Source of the DNA: Vibrio tasmaniensis 1F-187
Lineage (GTDB): Bacteria > Pseudomonadota > Gammaproteobacteria > Enterobacterales > Vibrionaceae
Direction: 5' to 3'
Assembly (NCBI RefSeq): GCF_000272405.2
Contig: NZ_AJZM02000241.1
Span: forward strand, 1 to 40,397
DNA length: 40,397 bases
This document shows positions 30,510 to 39,206 of this stretch, piece by piece. Every line of letters begins with the position of its first letter. The first letter of the stretch is position 1. Both the position numbers and the translations under genes were made by a program. The notes beneath the pieces were generated by a model that did not search any database, had not been told where the DNA came from, and saw only the letters and a list, made by a program, of their open reading frames with translations.

Positions 30510-31079
30510 ATGAATGATATAGATGTCCGTCGGGCAGTACACAAAAAACTTCTTAAAAAGCATCATAACGATCCTGATACATTGGTTGTTGATGAGTTAG
30601 GTATTTGTTTGGGGGCTTGCCGCGTTGACATTGCAGTTGTTAATGGTTCACTGCATGGTTATGAGCTAAAAAGCTCAAAAGATACGTTGGACAGGTTGCC
30701 AAGTCAGGTACAGTATTACTCTGCTGTAATGGACAAAGTCACGTTAGTTGTCGCTGAAAATCATTTCTTGGAAGCAAAAAAAATCGTTCCTGAATGGTGG
30801 GGATTGAAAATTGTATCTGAAGGAAAGAATGGTAGCTATCACATAGCTCATGAACGTGCGGAAAAAAAGAATAAACAGATTGACCCTATTAGTTTAGTTC
30901 AACTACTTTGGAAAGAAGAATGCTTGAATTTACTTGATAAATGGGGAGCTATTAAAGGGAATAAAAGTAAGCCGAGACACCTACTCTGGCCAATAATCTC
31001 GGAATGTATTCCTGAAAATAAACTCCGAGATGAGGTACGTGTATTACTTAAACAAAGGCCTGACTGGAAGGGGGCTTAA
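30510..31079 (+). CDS. sce7726 family protein, PD-(D/E)XK nuclease-like
   Basis: I recognise this as a member of the sce7726 family: MNDIDVRRAVHKKLLKKHH, DELGICLGACRVDIAVVNG, LHGYELKSSKDTLDRLPSQ, VPEWWG and the C-terminal LKQRPDW. The spacing E29...D40-x11-E52-x-K54 with Q66 and Y69/Y70 after it is the active-site pattern of PD-(D/E)XK nucleases such as restriction enzymes. There is no signal peptide or membrane segment. I start at the ATG at 30510 (189 residues), where family homology begins; the GTG at 30486 adds eight unlike residues. The G+C content of two counted 60-base samples is 32% and 40%, against 45% in a pgi sample. It converges on the beta-family gene with no bases between the stop codons. 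Function is untested; a role in phage defence is inferred from fold and context. Confidence 0.8.
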   Translation: MNDIDVRRAVHKKLLKKHHNDPDTLVVDELGICLGACRVDIAVVNGSLHGYELKSSKDTLDRLPSQVQYYSAVMDKVTLVVAENHFLEAKKIVPEWWGLKIVSEGKNGSYHIAHERAEKKNKQIDPISLVQLLWKEECLNLLDKWGAIKGNKSKPRHLLWPIISECIPENKLRDEVRVLLKQRPDWKGA

Positions 31080-32150
31080 TCAGATTGCAGGGTGTGTTGC
31101 TGAGAGATTAAGCAATTGGCCTGCAACTAAAGTTAAATGATGAGTATGTGCTACTTTTCTCCATTCTTTAGAGCCTCCGCTTCGATTTGTACCTTGCGCT
31201 CGCTCGCTAATATACAGATCTCCCCAGCTAAATTGAGGGCTGTAATAGTAAGGTGAGTTCACCAAAATATCGCAAAGTTGTTGTGTTTGCCCCCAGCCAT
31301 TCCCTCTTGCTGCAGTACCCTTTACAAAAATCCAATATGTCTCATCAGAGTAGCGAATCGATACATACTGAGACATAAATCTAGGGTCTACCTGCGTTAC
31401 CTGAGCTGAGGCTGTCGGGTAGTCACTAAATCCAGGTGTTTTAGATAGTTGTCGTGATTGGATTACGCTCTTCCAAAGATCCCATTCTTCACGTCTATGC
31501 AAGTGAATAGCATGTTGTGGGATACCGGCTTGCGATGCTGGATAAGACGTTGCAGAGATAATAATATTTCTCCAACTAGCAGCGTTAATTAAGTTCTGGC
31601 AAGTCGTAATTGTTTGCTGAACATGCTGCGCAGTATTCGTCTCAATATCTTCAAAGTCTATGATTAGGTCTACTTGGTTTGAGGCAACTCCTATTGCAGC
31701 CAAGATAGAATTCAATTGGTAGTGCCCTTGTGACAATAGGCCGGCCTTTAGCTTCAGCGCTACGCCGTGGTGATTGTTTCTTTGCACTGATAAAAGATAG
31801 TTGTTTGAGTAATGAGGTGAATACACAGGAATTATACTTTTCCCATGTGTGTTGGCGTCATGGCAACATATATCTAGTGGGTGATGAGTCACAGAGCTAT
31901 GGATATCTAAGTGCTCAACATCAAGCATAACCGCTCGAGGTAAAGTCCAAGACGTTGCCAATGTTGATCCGAAATTACTCAGGTAATCCGCTAGCGTTTT
32001 TTTATAACAACTATTTACATAATCCCAATCAATGTTTAGAACATTGAAAATGGGAGTGACCCCCTCTAAAACACTACTTGGAAGCAATTGAAGAGCTTCC
32101 CATTCTGCGGCTTTCCAACGTAATCTCGGGAAATAATGATGAACGCTCAT
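31080..32150 (-). CDS. Beta family protein (partner of sce7726-type nuclease)
   Basis: The 356 residues match the pattern of the 'beta protein' family: N-terminal YFPRLRWKAAEWEAL (residues 6-20) and VTPIFNV, a mid-protein Asp motif VDLIIDFEDIE (160-170), FSDYPT (241-246), SIRYSD (264-269), GDLYISERAQG (310-320) and KEWRKVAHTHHLTLV (328-342). The alternating strands and helices suggest a barrel-like enzyme fold; D77, D165 and the HH at 337-338 are candidate functional residues. There is no membrane segment. AGGAAGG lies 6 bases before the ATG. In other genomes this family is commonly found beside sce7726-type genes, as far as I recall. Biochemical activity is unknown. Confidence 0.75.
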   Translation of the reverse strand: MSVHHYFPRLRWKAAEWEALQLLPSSVLEGVTPIFNVLNIDWDYVNSCYKKTLADYLSNFGSTLATSWTLPRAVMLDVEHLDIHSSVTHHPLDICCHDANTHGKSIIPVYSPHYSNNYLLSVQRNNHHGVALKLKAGLLSQGHYQLNSILAAIGVASNQVDLIIDFEDIETNTAQHVQQTITTCQNLINAASWRNIIISATSYPASQAGIPQHAIHLHRREEWDLWKSVIQSRQLSKTPGFSDYPTASAQVTQVDPRFMSQYVSIRYSDETYWIFVKGTAARGNGWGQTQQLCDILVNSPYYYSPQFSWGDLYISERAQGTNRSGGSKEWRKVAHTHHLTLVAGQLLNLSATHPAI

Positions 32151-32190
32151 ATAACCTTCCTATTTTTAAGGTAAAAGGCCATTATGTGCT

Positions 32191-32224
32191 CATATGAATA
32201 CGCGATCAATTGAGTATTCTTATG
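32191..32224. promoter_or_regulatory. Operator-like inverted repeat upstream of the beta-family gene
   Basis: CATATGAATAC (32191-32201) and GTATTCTTATG (32214-32224) are inverted copies with one mismatch around a 12-base centre. The repeat lies 41 bases upstream of the beta-family start, in the 88-base gap to the integrase remnant, so it could bind a regulator of that gene. No regulator gene is present in the insertion. Confidence 0.4.
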
Positions 32225-32238
32225 GATAAGACAATGAT

Positions 32239-32700
32239 CTATTTTTTATGTAAATTGTGCGGAAACAATTGAGTATAAACTTGCCAAAGAATGTTCAGAT
32301 TCCTGTGCCCAGTGACTTGGGCTACTTCTTCAATTGAGTAGCCCTTTTCAAACAATCGACTTGCTCCCTCTCTTCGTAGGTCGTGATACCTCAAATCCTC
32401 AATACCCAATTCGTTTCTTACTCGCTGCAAACCTGCACTAACACTTCGTGAGTTGTAAGGGAAAATAAGTTCGTCTTTGTTCCTGAATGTTTTCGATTCC
32501 CTGTGTATAATCGCCCAATTATTTTTGACTACAATGTCCACTGTGAAGCGTGATTCACCGCTTTGAAGTGTTCTTTTTAATGCTAGATGCCTTCGTTTCA
32601 CTTCATCAATACGTACTATAGGCGTACTGAGTGGGTGAGTTTGCGGCAGAACTAGCGAGTTTCTGTATATATATGCAGTGTATAGATTTTGAGTAACGCT
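32239..32700 (-). pseudogene. Tyrosine integrase remnant abutting dusA
   Basis: The C-terminal catalytic half of a phage-type tyrosine recombinase is recognisable: YHDLRREGASRLFEKG (the H-x-x-R box), VAQVTGHRNLNILWQVYTQL (GH box and the nucleophilic Tyr). The first catalytic Arg region and most of the N-terminal DNA-binding domain are missing, and the frame seems internally deleted before IFPYNSRSVSAG. The first usable start is GTG 32601 (120 residues), but the frame is open to a stop at 32701-32703, right at the dusA ATG. Full-length relatives have about 330-400 residues. It is probably inactive. It points away from dusA, as expected for an element inserted at dusA. Confidence 0.75.
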
Positions 32701-32702
32701 TT

Positions 32703-33704
32703 ATGAAACCTGACAATACCAGTAAATACGCGGCTAACCGCTTATCCGTTGCACCCATGTTGGATTGGACTGACCGCCACTGTCGTTACTTTCACCGTTT
32801 GCTATCTCAGCAGACGCTTCTGTACACGGAAATGGTCACAACAGGCGCGATCTTACATGGTAAGGGCGACTTTCTAGAATATAACGAGCAAGAACACCCA
32901 TTAGCTCTTCAACTTGGTGGTTCAAACCCGGTTGATTTGGCGGCTTGTGCCAAGCTTGCTGGAGAGCGTGGCTATGATGAAGTGAACCTCAATGTAGGTT
33001 GTCCTTCAGACCGAGTTCAGAATGGTCGCTTTGGTGCTTGCCTAATGGCTGAGCCTGAGCTGGTGGCAGATTGTGTGTCAGCGATGAAAGAAGTCACGGA
33101 TATTCCAATTACGGTGAAAACGCGTATTGGTATCGACGACCAAGACTCTTACGAGTTTCTGACTAAGTTTGTTTCTACTGTTTCTGAAAAGGGCGGTTGT
33201 GAGCAATTTACTATCCATGCTCGTAAGGCGTGGTTGAGTGGCCTTAGCCCGAAAGAGAACCGTGAGATCCCACCGCTAGATTACGATCGCGCGTACCAAA
33301 TCAAGAAAGACTTCTCAGATCTTGTGATTGCGGTAAATGGTGGTATCACAACATTAGAACAGACTAAAGAGCACTTGCAGCACCTTGATGGTGTGATGAT
33401 CGGTCGTGAGGCATACCATAGCCCGTTTATCTTGGCTGAAGTTGATCAGCAGATCTTTGGTTTAGACACGCCAATCAAGAAGCGTTCACAAGTGGTTGAA
33501 GAGATGTACCCGTACATTGAGCGTCAGCTTTCGAATGGAGCGAGCCTTGGTCATATCTCTCGTCACATGCTTGGTTTGTTCCAAAGCATGCCGGGCGCAA
33601 GACAATGGCGTCGTTACATCAGTGAGAATGCACATAAGAAAGGCGCGGGCATTGAGGTGATTCAGACGGCATTGGCTAAGATCCCTAAAGAGCTAAATGT
33701 ATAG
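32703..33704 (+). CDS. dusA: tRNA-dihydrouridine(20/20a) synthase DusA
   Basis: DusA is an FMN enzyme that reduces U20 and U20a in the tRNA D loop. The family motifs are [50 protein letters not shown] (with the catalytic Cys in VGCPS), [19 protein letters not shown] and [12 protein letters not shown]. The length is 333. The gene is intact, but everything upstream of the start is integrase remnant, so its promoter and perhaps its first codons came with the insertion; a TATATAT-like stretch near 32665 is the only candidate. The Shine-Dalgarno is weak (GAG, 10 bases upstream). Confidence 0.95.
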   Translation: MKPDNTSKYAANRLSVAPMLDWTDRHCRYFHRLLSQQTLLYTEMVTTGAILHGKGDFLEYNEQEHPLALQLGGSNPVDLAACAKLAGERGYDEVNLNVGCPSDRVQNGRFGACLMAEPELVADCVSAMKEVTDIPITVKTRIGIDDQDSYEFLTKFVSTVSEKGGCEQFTIHARKAWLSGLSPKENREIPPLDYDRAYQIKKDFSDLVIAVNGGITTLEQTKEHLQHLDGVMIGREAYHSPFILAEVDQQIFGLDTPIKKRSQVVEEMYPYIERQLSNGASLGHISRHMLGLFQSMPGARQWRRYISENAHKKGAGIEVIQTALAKIPKELNV

Positions 33705-33821
33705 ACGCCCTTAAGGTTAAAGCAAAAGCCAAAAGCTAAGAATTAAAAGTTAGAAGCTTAAGGTTTAAATAACAAGGCTAAATTCGCCATTAGAGGCTAA
33801 ATTTACCACTGTGAGTTTCCG

Positions 33822-33852
33822 AAAAGCCACGCATGAAGATGCGTGGCTTTTT
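33822..33852 (+). terminator. Terminator after dusA
   Basis: The perfect 9-bp stem GCCACGCAT-gaag-ATGCGTGGC is preceded by AAAA and followed by TTTTT. Confidence 0.94.
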
Positions 33853-33891
33853 ATTTGCCTGATAAATAAGGAGTTTATGGTTGTGGCTAAC

Positions 33892-33909
33892 TTGGTATGG
33901 AAGCTGCAA
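33892..33909 (+). promoter_or_regulatory. Sigma-54 promoter of pspG
   Basis: TTGGTATG (33892-33899) and CTGCAAT (33904-33910) give the sigma-54 arrangement GG-N10-GC (33894-33895 and 33906-33907). It lies 48 bases before the pspG ATG, and the phage shock regulon is sigma-54 and PspF dependent in E. coli. The -24 box has TAT where the consensus has CAC, so it may be a weak promoter. Confidence 0.65.
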
Positions 33910-33957
33910 TGTTAGAAAGTAGGAAAGATAGGTCATGAACTCATTAGGGAGACCATT

Positions 33958-34179
33958 ATGTTTGAATTAATCTTTGTTCTTATTTTCGTCGCAACTTTAC
34001 TCGTTACTGGTATTACGTTTATGACGGTACTAGCGGCAACCGGAATCGCGTTAGCGGTCATGCTGGTCTTAGGTATGATGGGCGTTGTGTTTAAACTGCT
34101 GCCTTGGCTGATCGTGATTGCAGTGGGTGTGTGGTTTTTCAAAAACTATGTACACAGCTCTAACCAAAGACGTTATTAA
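33958..34179 (+). CDS. pspG: Envelope stress response protein PspG
   Basis: PspG is a small inner-membrane effector of the phage shock response to secretin mislocalisation and loss of membrane potential. The 73 residues are almost all hydrophobic, with two or three membrane segments (about 3-25, 27-48, 50-62), and end in a short polar tail (KNYVHSSNQRRY). The start MFELIFVLIFV and the position after dusA match pspG of E. coli. GGAG lies 6 bases upstream of the ATG. It is alone in its transcript. Confidence 0.88.
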   Translation: MFELIFVLIFVATLLVTGITFMTVLAATGIALAVMLVLGMMGVVFKLLPWLIVIAVGVWFFKNYVHSSNQRRY

Positions 34180-34314
34180 GGTCATCGTGTCGTCAAATCT
34201 TTACTCGTCAGCGGTTTATCGTTTTAGAATTTAAGATGTGTGGTAGAATTTTCCCCAATAATCTATGAATGTGCATACAATTAGCACAACGATATGGAAT
34301 TGGAGCTATCTCAA

Positions 34315-35037
34315 ATGAATAAAATGCCATTAATTGCTTTAGTGGGAATGCTTTCTTTAAGTTCGGCTGTGTCCGCTGAAGAAGAGTTTTCTTACACGAC
34401 TAAGATCGGTGCTGATATGTGGTGGGGAAGTACAAAGCTGAACGAAGCTAGGTCGAGTGACTCAAACTCACCTTCGTTGTATTTCGCATTTGAGCATAAT
34501 GCCCCTAAGCTGCCAAATGCGAGTTTCCGCTACTCTACTGTTGATACAACATTGTTAGCGTTTGATAAGTATGACTACACGTTCTACTACACAATGTTGG
34601 ATCACAAGTTGATGAACTTCGATGCGGGTGTGACATTTACTCAGTATGCAAACTCACATTACAAAGATCCGTACAGTTCGAAAACGACAAGTTTTGATGA
34701 GTTTACCTGGAGCTTCTACGGTAACGCAGAAATCAATGTCCCTAATACTCAGCTTGATATCATTGGTACGATGGAATTTGGTGATAGCAACGGTATTAAG
34801 AGTACCGATTTGATGGCGGGTGTTCAGTACCGTATTCCAGTGGCAGATACTGAAATAGCACTTCGTGGTGGCTATCGTGTGATCGACCTTGATTCGGACA
34901 AATTCTTCTCTTCAGAGCTGAACAAACCTCTTGAGACAGACAAAGAACCTGATCCGTTAGATGACCCAAAGCCAGGGCCACCTAAATCGTTTGTTATGGT
35001 TGATGGTTGGTTTGCTGGCGTAGAAGTACGCTTTTAG
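34315..35037 (+). CDS. TIGR04219-type outer-membrane beta-barrel protein
   Basis: The 240-residue protein has a signal peptide (MNKMPLIALVGMLSLSSAVS, cleaved near VSA-EE) followed by barrel strands. The pattern GADMWWGS, YFAFEHNAPKLPNASFRYS, YTFYYTMLDHKLMNFDAGV and the final GVEVRF resembles the TIGR04219 outer-membrane family. The ATG at 34315 is chosen because GGAG lies 9 bases upstream; an ATG at 34294 would add seven residues. A Pro/Asp-rich stretch (about 207-222, KEPDPLDDPKPGPP) is probably an extracellular loop. The role is unknown. Confidence 0.78.
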   Translation: MNKMPLIALVGMLSLSSAVSAEEEFSYTTKIGADMWWGSTKLNEARSSDSNSPSLYFAFEHNAPKLPNASFRYSTVDTTLLAFDKYDYTFYYTMLDHKLMNFDAGVTFTQYANSHYKDPYSSKTTSFDEFTWSFYGNAEINVPNTQLDIIGTMEFGDSNGIKSTDLMAGVQYRIPVADTEIALRGGYRVIDLDSDKFFSSELNKPLETDKEPDPLDDPKPGPPKSFVMVDGWFAGVEVRF

Positions 35038-35068
35038 GCAATTAAAACGAATCTAGAACGAAATTTAA

Positions 35069-35098
35069 GAACGTCACTTTATTAAGTGGCGTTTTTTT
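35069..35098 (+). terminator. Terminator after the outer-membrane protein gene
   Basis: The stem ACGTCACTT-tatt-AAGTGGCGT (one G-U pair) is followed by TTTTTT. Confidence 0.88.
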
Positions 35099-35110
35099 AT
35101 ATCTATTGGT

Positions 35111-35143
35111 TATACCCAAGCATCTTGAAGTTACTTGGGTATA
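35111..35143. repeat. 33-base palindromic element, probably a dispersed Vibrio repeat
   Basis: TATACCCAAG (35111-35120) and CTTGGGTATA (35134-35143) are perfect 10-base inverted arms around CATCTTGAAGTTA. I recall closely similar sequences (CCCAAG with CTTGAAGTTACTTGGG) as repeated intergenic elements in Vibrio genomes. Only one copy is in this window, so its repeated nature is not shown here. Confidence 0.55.
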
Positions 35144-35259
35144 TACTTTTCTGGAATTAGTTAGCACATTCATCACTTTCGACCATCCTTAATACAGAGA
35201 TCTAATTAGCGTCTATTCTTATAAGGTCTATGTTGTGAGGTCAAAGCAAGGGATGGAAT

Positions 35260-35490
35260 ATGACACTCAATGAATTACGAAATTTATATCGAGAAAATCT
35301 GTTGGTTGAAGCGATCATAGAGCCCTCAATTCAAGAGGGGTCTTGGGTTGTGGAGTTTCGCCATATGGGCGGTGGCTTTGTTTTGCTTACTGATGTTCAT
35401 GGTGAAGAGTGTCATTACGCGGATTTAGACCTAGCATCTAAGTCGGCAATGGCGGTTGGCTTTCAACAAGTTCGTATTGAAAATCAGTAA
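35260..35490 (+). CDS. Conserved-looking small protein of unknown function
   Basis: This 76-residue acidic cytosolic protein (MTLNELRNLYRENLLVEAI...) has a good ribosome binding site (AAGGGATGGAATATG). The predicted layout is an N-terminal helix, then strands with WVVEFRHMGGGFVLLTDVHGEE and a short helix (DLASKSAMAVGF). No signal peptide, Cys pair or catalytic motif is seen. The position between an outer-membrane gene and cysJ, and coding-like composition, make it a real gene. I do not recognise the family. Confidence 0.75.
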   Translation: MTLNELRNLYRENLLVEAIIEPSIQEGSWVVEFRHMGGGFVLLTDVHGEECHYADLDLASKSAMAVGFQQVRIENQ

Positions 35491-35613
35491 CTCAATTGAC
35501 GTTTCAATCGGTTTTTACTTCCAAAAAGTTATAAAACATACTTTTCTATTCTTTCTTGTTATTAAAAGGAGTGGTTAATCTATCGTCACGCAATGATTAG
35601 GGATGTCGTGACC

Positions 35614-37479
35614 ATGTCTTTAAATAAGAAAGAGTCTTCACAAAATAATAATGCACAGTCTGGGGCTACTGAGTTACCTGGGCTAGCAGCACCACTTAAT
35701 GACCAACAATTGGGTCATCTTCAGCAAACTGTTTCTGAATTATCTTCTCAACAACTGGCATGGGTCAGTGGTTACCTTTGGGGTGTGAGCCAAACTCAGC
35801 CGGTGGGGGCCGCCGCGCCAATCGCTCAAGCAGCCGCTGCAGTAGCCGCAAAACCTGCGGGTAAGCTCAGCATTATCTTCGCATCCCAAACCGGTAATGC
35901 GAAAGGTGTCGCCGAATCGCTTGAGGCAGAAGCGAAAGCCTTAGGGATTGCTGTCGAGCTTTTCGATGCAAGTGATTATAAAGGTAAGAACTTAGCCAAA
36001 GAGACACACGTCATTTTTGTAGCTTCAACCAATGGTGAGGGCGAAGCCCCTGATAACGCTATTGAGTTGCATGAATTCCTTCAATCGAAGAAAGCGCCAA
36101 AATTATCAAACCTACAATACGGTGTGATTGGTTTAGGTGACTCAAGCTATGAGTTCTTCTGCCAAACGGCTAAAGACTTCGATAACTTCCTCGCTAAGCT
36201 TGGTGCTAAATCGTTTGTTGACCGTCTTGATTGTGATGTTGATTACGAAGAATCAGCAACGGAATGGCGCGCTAAAGCATTAGAGCAAGTAAAAGAGACG
36301 CTATCGACAGGTACTGAAGCCGATGTGGTTCAATTACCAGTCGGTCAAGCGGCTGCTGGTCATTCGCAATACACCAAACAAAACCCATACACCGCGACAT
36401 TATTGACGAGCCAAAAGATCACTGGTCGTGATTCGGGCAAAGATGTTCGTCATATCGAAATTGATCTTGATGAGTCGGGTATTACTTACCAACCGGGTGA
36501 TGCGCTAGGCGTATGGTTTGAAAACAGTTCAGAACTCGCAAATCAAATTCTTTCTAAGGTTGGGCTGTCTGGTATCGAAAGTGTCGATGTCGATGGTGAC
36601 AACTTGTCTGTGCATAGCGCACTCGTCAGCAAATTTGAGATTACATCTTCAAACCCTCAGCTAGTGACTAAGTTTGCTGAGCTATCGGGCAGCAAGAAGT
36701 TAATTAAGCTGGTGGAAGATAAAGACAAGCTTCGTGAATACGCGGGTAATACTCAAGTTGTTGATGTTTTAGCTGAGAAGAAGACCAAGCTATCGGCTGA
36801 TGAACTGATTGGCCTACTACGTAAGTTAACTCCACGCCTCTATTCTATTGCATCAAGCCAAGCTGAAGTGGATGAAGAAGTTCACTTAACGGTTGGTCTG
36901 GTTGAATACCAAAAGGGCGATGAATCTCGTCTGGGTGGTGCTTCAAGTTTCTTAGCTCAACGCCTTGAAGAAGGTGGTGAAGTTAAGGTGTTTGTAGAGA
37001 ACAACAATAACTTCAAACTGCCGCAAGACGACAACACACCAATCATCATGGTTGGCCCGGGTACAGGTATCGCACCTTTCCGTAGTTTTGTTCAAGAGCG
37101 TGAAAACAATGACGCTGAAGGTAAAAGCTGGTTGTTCTTTGGTGACCGTACCTTTACTCAAGATTTCTTATATCAAGTTGAATGGCAGAGGTATCTTAAA
37201 TCTGGTGCATTAACCAAGCTTGATGTTGCGTTTAGTCGTGATCAAAAAGAAAAGGTTTATGTTCAAGACCGATTAATTGAGCAGGCAGAGCAGGTTTGGC
37301 AATGGCTTCAAGAGGGCGCGTACCTCTATGTATGTGGCGATGCAACTCGAATGGCAAAAGATGTCCATGAAGCGTTAGTTACGATAGCGGAAAAACATGG
37401 CAATCAGAGCCGCGAACAAGCTGAACAATATATTAATGATTTACGTAAAGCGAAACGTTACCAAAGGGATGTGTACTAA
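35614..37479 (+). CDS. cysJ: Sulfite reductase [NADPH] flavoprotein alpha subunit
   Basis: CysJ passes electrons from NADPH via FAD and FMN to CysI for six-electron reduction of sulfite to sulfide. The FMN flavodoxin domain (about residues 80-220) starts with [17 protein letters not shown]. The FAD-binding FNR-like part has [10 protein letters not shown] and the NADPH part has [12 protein letters not shown] and [13 protein letters not shown], ending in YQRDVY. I take the ATG at 35614 (MSLNKKES, 621 residues), preceded by AGGGA; an ATG at 35593 would add seven residues. An Ala-rich linker (about 70-87) links the N-terminal helix to the flavodoxin domain. The stop overlaps the cysI start (TAATG). 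Confidence 0.95.
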   Translation: MSLNKKESSQNNNAQSGATELPGLAAPLNDQQLGHLQQTVSELSSQQLAWVSGYLWGVSQTQPVGAAAPIAQAAAAVAAKPAGKLSIIFASQTGNAKGVAESLEAEAKALGIAVELFDASDYKGKNLAKETHVIFVASTNGEGEAPDNAIELHEFLQSKKAPKLSNLQYGVIGLGDSSYEFFCQTAKDFDNFLAKLGAKSFVDRLDCDVDYEESATEWRAKALEQVKETLSTGTEADVVQLPVGQAAAGHSQYTKQNPYTATLLTSQKITGRDSGKDVRHIEIDLDESGITYQPGDALGVWFENSSELANQILSKVGLSGIESVDVDGDNLSVHSALVSKFEITSSNPQLVTKFAELSGSKKLIKLVEDKDKLREYAGNTQVVDVLAEKKTKLSADELIGLLRKLTPRLYSIASSQAEVDEEVHLTVGLVEYQKGDESRLGGASSFLAQRLEEGGEVKVFVENNNNFKLPQDDNTPIIMVGPGTGIAPFRSFVQERENNDAEGKSWLFFGDRTFTQDFLYQVEWQRYLKSGALTKLDVAFSRDQKEKVYVQDRLIEQAEQVWQWLQEGAYLYVCGDATRMAKDVHEALVTIAEKHGNQSREQAEQYINDLRKAKRYQRDVY

Positions 37480-39206
37480 TGAGCAAGCAAGTAATAGAGC
37501 AAGAAGTGCTAGGTCAAGTACTGGGACCTTTGGCTGACAATGAACGTCTGAAGCGTGAAAGTAAAAACCTTCGCGGTACGATTGAACAAGATCTTCAAGA
37601 TCGTATCACTGGTGGTTTTACCGCAGATAACTTTCAACTGATCCGTTTCCACGGTATGTATCAACAAGATGACCGTGATATTCGTAACGAACGTACCAAG
37701 CAAAAATTAGAACCTTTACATAATGTAATGCTACGTGCGCGTATGCCAGGCGGCATCATCACTCCTAAGCAGTGGCTCGCGATTGATAAATTCGCAGATG
37801 AAAGCACCTCTTATGGTTCAATTCGTCTAACAACACGTCAAACCTTTCAGTTCCATGGTGTGTTGAAGCCGAACATTAAGTTAATGCACCAAACACTAAA
37901 CAGTATTGGTATTGATTCGATCGCTACTGCGGGTGATGTAAACCGAAATGTTTTGTGTACCACGAACCCGGTTGAGTCCGAGCTACACCAAGAAGCTTAT
38001 GAGTGGGCGAAAAAGATCAGTGAACACCTATTACCTAAAACTCGTGCTTATGCTGAGATCTGGTTAGATGGTGAAAAGCTCGCAACAACAGATGAAGAAC
38101 CTATCTTAGGTAGTAACTACTTACCACGTAAGTTCAAAACGACGGTTGTAATTCCTCCGCAAAATGACGTAGATGTTCATGCTAACGATCTTAACTTTAT
38201 TGCGATTGCTAAAGACGGAAAGCTGGTGGGCTTTAACGTATTAGTGGGCGGTGGTCTTGCAATGACGCACGGCGATACTTCTACTTATGCACGTAAAGCT
38301 GACGACTTTGGTTTTGTGCCATTAGAGAAAACGTTAGATGTAGCGGCAGCTGTTGTGACGACACAACGTGACTGGGGTAACCGTTCGAATCGTAAGAATG
38401 CCAAAACCAAATACACACTAGACCGTGTTGGTATTGATGTATTCAAAGCAGAAGTAGAAAAACGTGCAGGCGTTGAGTTTGCTGAAAGTCGTCCTTATGA
38501 GTTTACTGGCCGTGGCGACCGTATCGGTTGGGCGGAAGGTATTGATGGTAAGCACCACTTAGCGTTATTCATCGAAAATGGTCGTTTACTTGATTTTCCG
38601 GGTAAAGCGCTGAAAACAGGTGTTGCTGAAATAGCGAAGATCCACAAAGGTGATTTCCGCATGACAGCGAACCAAAATCTCATTGTTGCAGGTGTACCTA
38701 AGAGCCAAAAGGCACAAATTGAAAAGCTGGCACGTCAATACGGTCTGATGGATGATGCCGTTTCAGAACAGCGCAAGAACTCAATGGCGTGTGTGGCATT
38801 CCCAACATGTCCGTTAGCAATGGCAGAAGCCGAACGTTTTCTTCCTGAGTTTGTAACGGATGTTGAAGACATTCTGAAGAAACACGGATTACCAGAAGAA
38901 GATAACATCATCCTTCGCATCACGGGTTGTCCAAACGGCTGTGGTCGTGCAATGTTGGCTGAGTTGGGTTTAGTCGGTAAGGCGCCGGGGCGTTACAACA
39001 TGCACTTAGGTGGCAACAAAGCCGGAACTCGTATCCCGAAGATGTATAAAGAGAACATCACTTCAGCTCAGATCTTAGAAGAGATTGATTCGCTGGTGGG
39101 ACGTTGGGCTACGGAACGTAACGACAATGAAGGGTTCGGTGATTTTACAATCCGAGCTGGCATCATCGAAGAGGTGATCATTTCAAAGAGGGATCTGCAT
39201 GCATAA
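37479..39206 (+). CDS. cysI: Sulfite reductase hemoprotein beta subunit
   Basis: CysI carries the siroheme and 4Fe-4S cluster where sulfite is reduced. The four cluster cysteines are C438 and C444 (ACVAFPTC) and C484 and C488 (GCPNGC); the last one also bridges to siroheme. The substrate and siroheme region shows [16 protein letters not shown] and [10 protein letters not shown]. The length of 575 matches E. coli CysI (570). It overlaps cysJ by one base and cysH by eight bases, so the three genes are translationally coupled. Confidence 0.96.
   Translation: MSKQVIEQEVLGQVLGPLADNERLKRESKNLRGTIEQDLQDRITGGFTADNFQLIRFHGMYQQDDRDIRNERTKQKLEPLHNVMLRARMPGGIITPKQWLAIDKFADESTSYGSIRLTTRQTFQFHGVLKPNIKLMHQTLNSIGIDSIATAGDVNRNVLCTTNPVESELHQEAYEWAKKISEHLLPKTRAYAEIWLDGEKLATTDEEPILGSNYLPRKFKTTVVIPPQNDVDVHANDLNFIAIAKDGKLVGFNVLVGGGLAMTHGDTSTYARKADDFGFVPLEKTLDVAAAVVTTQRDWGNRSNRKNAKTKYTLDRVGIDVFKAEVEKRAGVEFAESRPYEFTGRGDRIGWAEGIDGKHHLALFIENGRLLDFPGKALKTGVAEIAKIHKGDFRMTANQNLIVAGVPKSQKAQIEKLARQYGLMDDAVSEQRKNSMACVAFPTCPLAMAEAERFLPEFVTDVEDILKKHGLPEEDNIILRITGCPNGCGRAMLAELGLVGKAPGRYNMHLGGNKAGTRIPKMYKENITSAQILEEIDSLVGRWATERNDNEGFGDFTIRAGIIEEVIISKRDLHA

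Noticed and set aside
29749..32702. Insertion sequence or CRISPR array in the accessory region
   Set aside because: No transposase, terminal inverted repeats or regularly spaced repeats were found; only an integrase remnant is present.
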